Source: Ectobius pallidus
Lineage: Eukaryota > Arthropoda > Insecta > Blattodea > Ectobiidae
Direction of reading: 5' to 3'
Assembly: GCA_964059195.1 (NCBI GenBank)
Contig: CAXKWD010000002.1
Coordinates: forward strand, 166,228,559-166,292,558
Length of the DNA: 64,000 nucleotides
Shown: positions 63,050 through 64,000 of the stretch, one piece after another
How the letters are laid out: each line of letters begins with the position of its first letter
Numbering within the stretch: the first letter of the stretch is position 1
Position numbers and translations under genes: made by a program
The notes under the pieces: generated by a model
The model's input: the letters and a program-made list of their open reading frames with translations, nothing else
Told to the model about the DNA's origin: nothing
Database searches by the model: none

Positions 63050-63222
63050 GTAATTACGAGTAGTGTACTGATAAGTAGTTTATGAACAAGTACTAGAGAT
63101 TGTAAGGGTGAGGTGAGGGAACGCCGGAAGTATCCCGAATCAAACAAATAAAATCTGGTAGTAGGCAAGGCCTATACTAGTAATATATAAAGAAAAGAAA
63201 TTTATGTGAGATTGTGAAAGCC

Positions 63223-63292
63223 ATCGATGTTGGAGGCGAACAACGGCCCCACGTGCCTCTAGGAGAGAGTGTCAGGGACCTCTGACATCGAT
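63223..63292. other. Imperfect inverted repeat, possible RNA hairpin
   Basis: Arms ATCGATGTTGGAGG (63223-63236) and CCTCTGACATCGAT (63279-63292) pair at 12 of 14 positions around a 42-base loop. An alternative smaller hairpin uses TGTCAG (63270-63275) and CTGACA (63282-63287) around GGACCT. The two share bases and are mutually exclusive. If transcribed they would lie in the R or U5 part of the LTR RNA. Confidence 0.45.
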
Positions 63293-63603
63293 TTACAAAA
63301 TTTTATTTTTGTTTGCGGCCCATTAATATTTTCCCGGTTGCAGGAGAGGAGTCAGATTGTTTGTAACTCAAGATCTAGACGTCGCTCCTGTATCGGTGGT
63401 CTATCGCCACAGTCACTCTGTGGGTATAGGCCTAAACTTCTATTTCTTTCTTCGTGAGACTGTCTTTTCTATCTATCTTTAAATACAATTCTTCATGGAC
63501 TAAGCTGACAAATAGACTAATATAGGAGACATAGGTGGGATTATTGAGTGTAATCTGTAGAGTAAGGACTGGATTATGAATTGAAAACCTTTATTTATTC
63601 AAG
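63293..63603. other. LTR interior, nothing recognised
   Basis: Contains a pyrimidine stretch ending TTTCCCGGTTGCAG (about 63329-63342), which resembles a 3' splice site, and a 62-codon plus-strand frame (63269-63457) of no recognisable family. Neither is enough to call a gene or intron. Confidence 0.4.
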
Positions 63604-63616
63604 AAAAAAAAAAAAA
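63604..63616 (+). repeat. A13 homopolymer followed by AT-rich tract
   Basis: Thirteen consecutive A bases, then CCCAGTATAATATATATATTG. Possibly a microsatellite or the remnant of an old poly(A) tail; no target duplication is obvious around it. Confidence 0.5.
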
Positions 63617-63762
63617 CCCAGTATAATATATATATTGAACTATCCTGAAGTTGCAAATGTAAATGACTACACAAGTCAGTAGTAAATTAGAAGAATAATA
63701 CAAGACGTTCTAGTAGATACCTGAAAAACAAAGAAAGAAAATTAAAGTAATTAATTAAGGAT

Positions 63763-63910
63763 TTGTTATTGTTGAACAGAGAACGTACTTATATAGTTAA
63801 AATTGGGTATACTAACCCTGAATAATCAAATATTATCCTACCAATAAAAGTGTTGAATGGTTAATGTAGTGTAAATGTAATTTATTGTATATAAGATTGT
63901 TATTGTTGAA
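63763..63910 (+). repeat. 14-bp direct repeat TTGTTATTGTTGAA
   Basis: Exact copies at 63763-63776 and 63897-63910, 134 bp apart, near the right end of the LTR. Function unknown. Confidence 0.55.
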
Positions 63911-63934
63911 AAAAGAAAAAAAAATAATATATTA

Positions 63935-63940
63935 AATAAA
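63935..63940 (+). terminator. Candidate polyadenylation signal AATAAA
   Basis: Canonical AATAAA about 45 bp before the inferred LTR end; another is at 63843-63848. Either could serve the element's transcript in the 3' LTR. The choice depends on the unknown start of R. Confidence 0.35.
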
Positions 63941-63992
63941 ATACGGTCGTTGTTACTTAAAGCAAAGTAACGTGAAGTCCCCTTCAAAAGTT

Positions 63993-64000
63993 TGGCGCCC
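63993..64000 (+). other. Primer-binding site, tRNA-Lys type (cut by window end)
   Basis: TGGCGCCC is the complement of the CCA tail plus the first five acceptor-stem bases of tRNA-Lys, and is the common start of Lys-primed retroelement primer sites. Only eight bases are visible. Its position directly after the proposed LTR supports both the LTR call and its rightward orientation. Confidence 0.65.

Larger units (their letters stand above)
61551..63986 (+). mobile_element. Probable 5' LTR of a long-LTR retrotransposon
   Basis: Satellite identity stops abruptly at 61550 (TTAAAGAGCA, where the array would continue GGATTG). The next bases, TGTCACGTAG, start with the TG typical of LTRs. The other end is inferred from the tRNA-Lys type primer-binding site at 63993; the last CA before it is at 63985-63986, giving an LTR of about 2436 bp and a 6-base gap to the site. 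The termini share TCACGT (61553-61558) and ACGTGA (63970-63975) as imperfect inverted sequence. The element points to the right, so its gag-pol body lies beyond the window. Long LTRs and Lys primers occur in Ty3/Gypsy and BEL/Pao elements of animals; without the pol region I cannot choose. The longest open frames inside (87 codons or fewer) show no recognisable protein. Confidence 0.72.

Noticed and set aside
63329..63342. 3' splice-site-like TTTCCCGGTTGCAG
   Set aside because: A single pyrimidine tract plus CAG is common by chance; no matching donor or exon could be argued.
63269..63457. 62-codon plus-strand frame near the 3' part of the LTR
   Set aside because: Short, not similar to gag or any protein I recognise, and overlaps the candidate RNA hairpin.

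Overview
The window is eukaryotic, non-coding and repetitive, with two parts. Positions 1-61550 are one uninterrupted, head-to-tail array of an AT-rich satellite. Its monomer is about 462 bp, and I count 133 complete monomers between successive CCCGGG-phased starts (first at 22, last at 61510), plus a partial monomer at each end. Every monomer has the same orientation and no other sequence interrupts the array. Positions 61551-64000 are unrelated to the satellite and look like the long 5' LTR of a retrotransposon inserted into a monomer. The window ends inside its primer-binding site (TGGCGCCC, matching the 3' end of tRNA-Lys). The organism cannot be named from sequence alone. A long satellite with higher-order structure and a Lys-primed LTR element fit an animal genome, and an insect or other arthropod is my guess. 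The array could be pericentromeric or centromeric heterochromatin, but nothing here proves that.

The array is a mosaic of higher-order repeats (HORs). At 1-14301 there is a 23-monomer, 10609-bp periodicity: 1-3565 recurs at 10610-14174, and again in part at about 36613-39843. At 14764-33143 a nine-monomer cassette of exactly 4133 bp occurs four times (14764, 19359, 23492, 29011), separated by 1, 0 and 3 monomers. A block of about 4.9 kb at 31760-36690 recurs at 52727-57658. The right side shows progressively shorter HORs: 7-mers (3233 bp, 38209-43448), 6-mers (2772/2773 bp, 48106-53650) and 3-mers (1388 bp, 58734-61509) up to the LTR. A 200-N gap at 45328-45527 sits inside one monomer, and deleting it restores a perfect 463-bp monomer, so it is probably a scaffolding artefact.

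Two monomer classes alternate. Majority A-type has CACAAGACA or CACAATACA after the central dyad. Minority B-type (34 of 133) has CGCAAGAAA or CGCAATAAA, and two B monomers are never adjacent. Sub-variants (a 441-bp deletion form and forms c, d, e and g) travel in fixed orders, which records the history of unequal exchange. Each monomer carries several perfect short dyads, the most constant being TGTTTCC-TC-GGAAACA.

I find no protein-coding gene, tRNA, rRNA or CRISPR array. Short open frames of 60-120 codons recur on both strands of the satellite, but they are by-products of the repeat. The LTR has candidate promoter, regulatory and polyadenylation motifs but no convincing coding region. Repeat coordinates come from reading the sequence by eye. 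Monomer starts should be exact to a base or two; edges of homologous blocks are approximate where marked.
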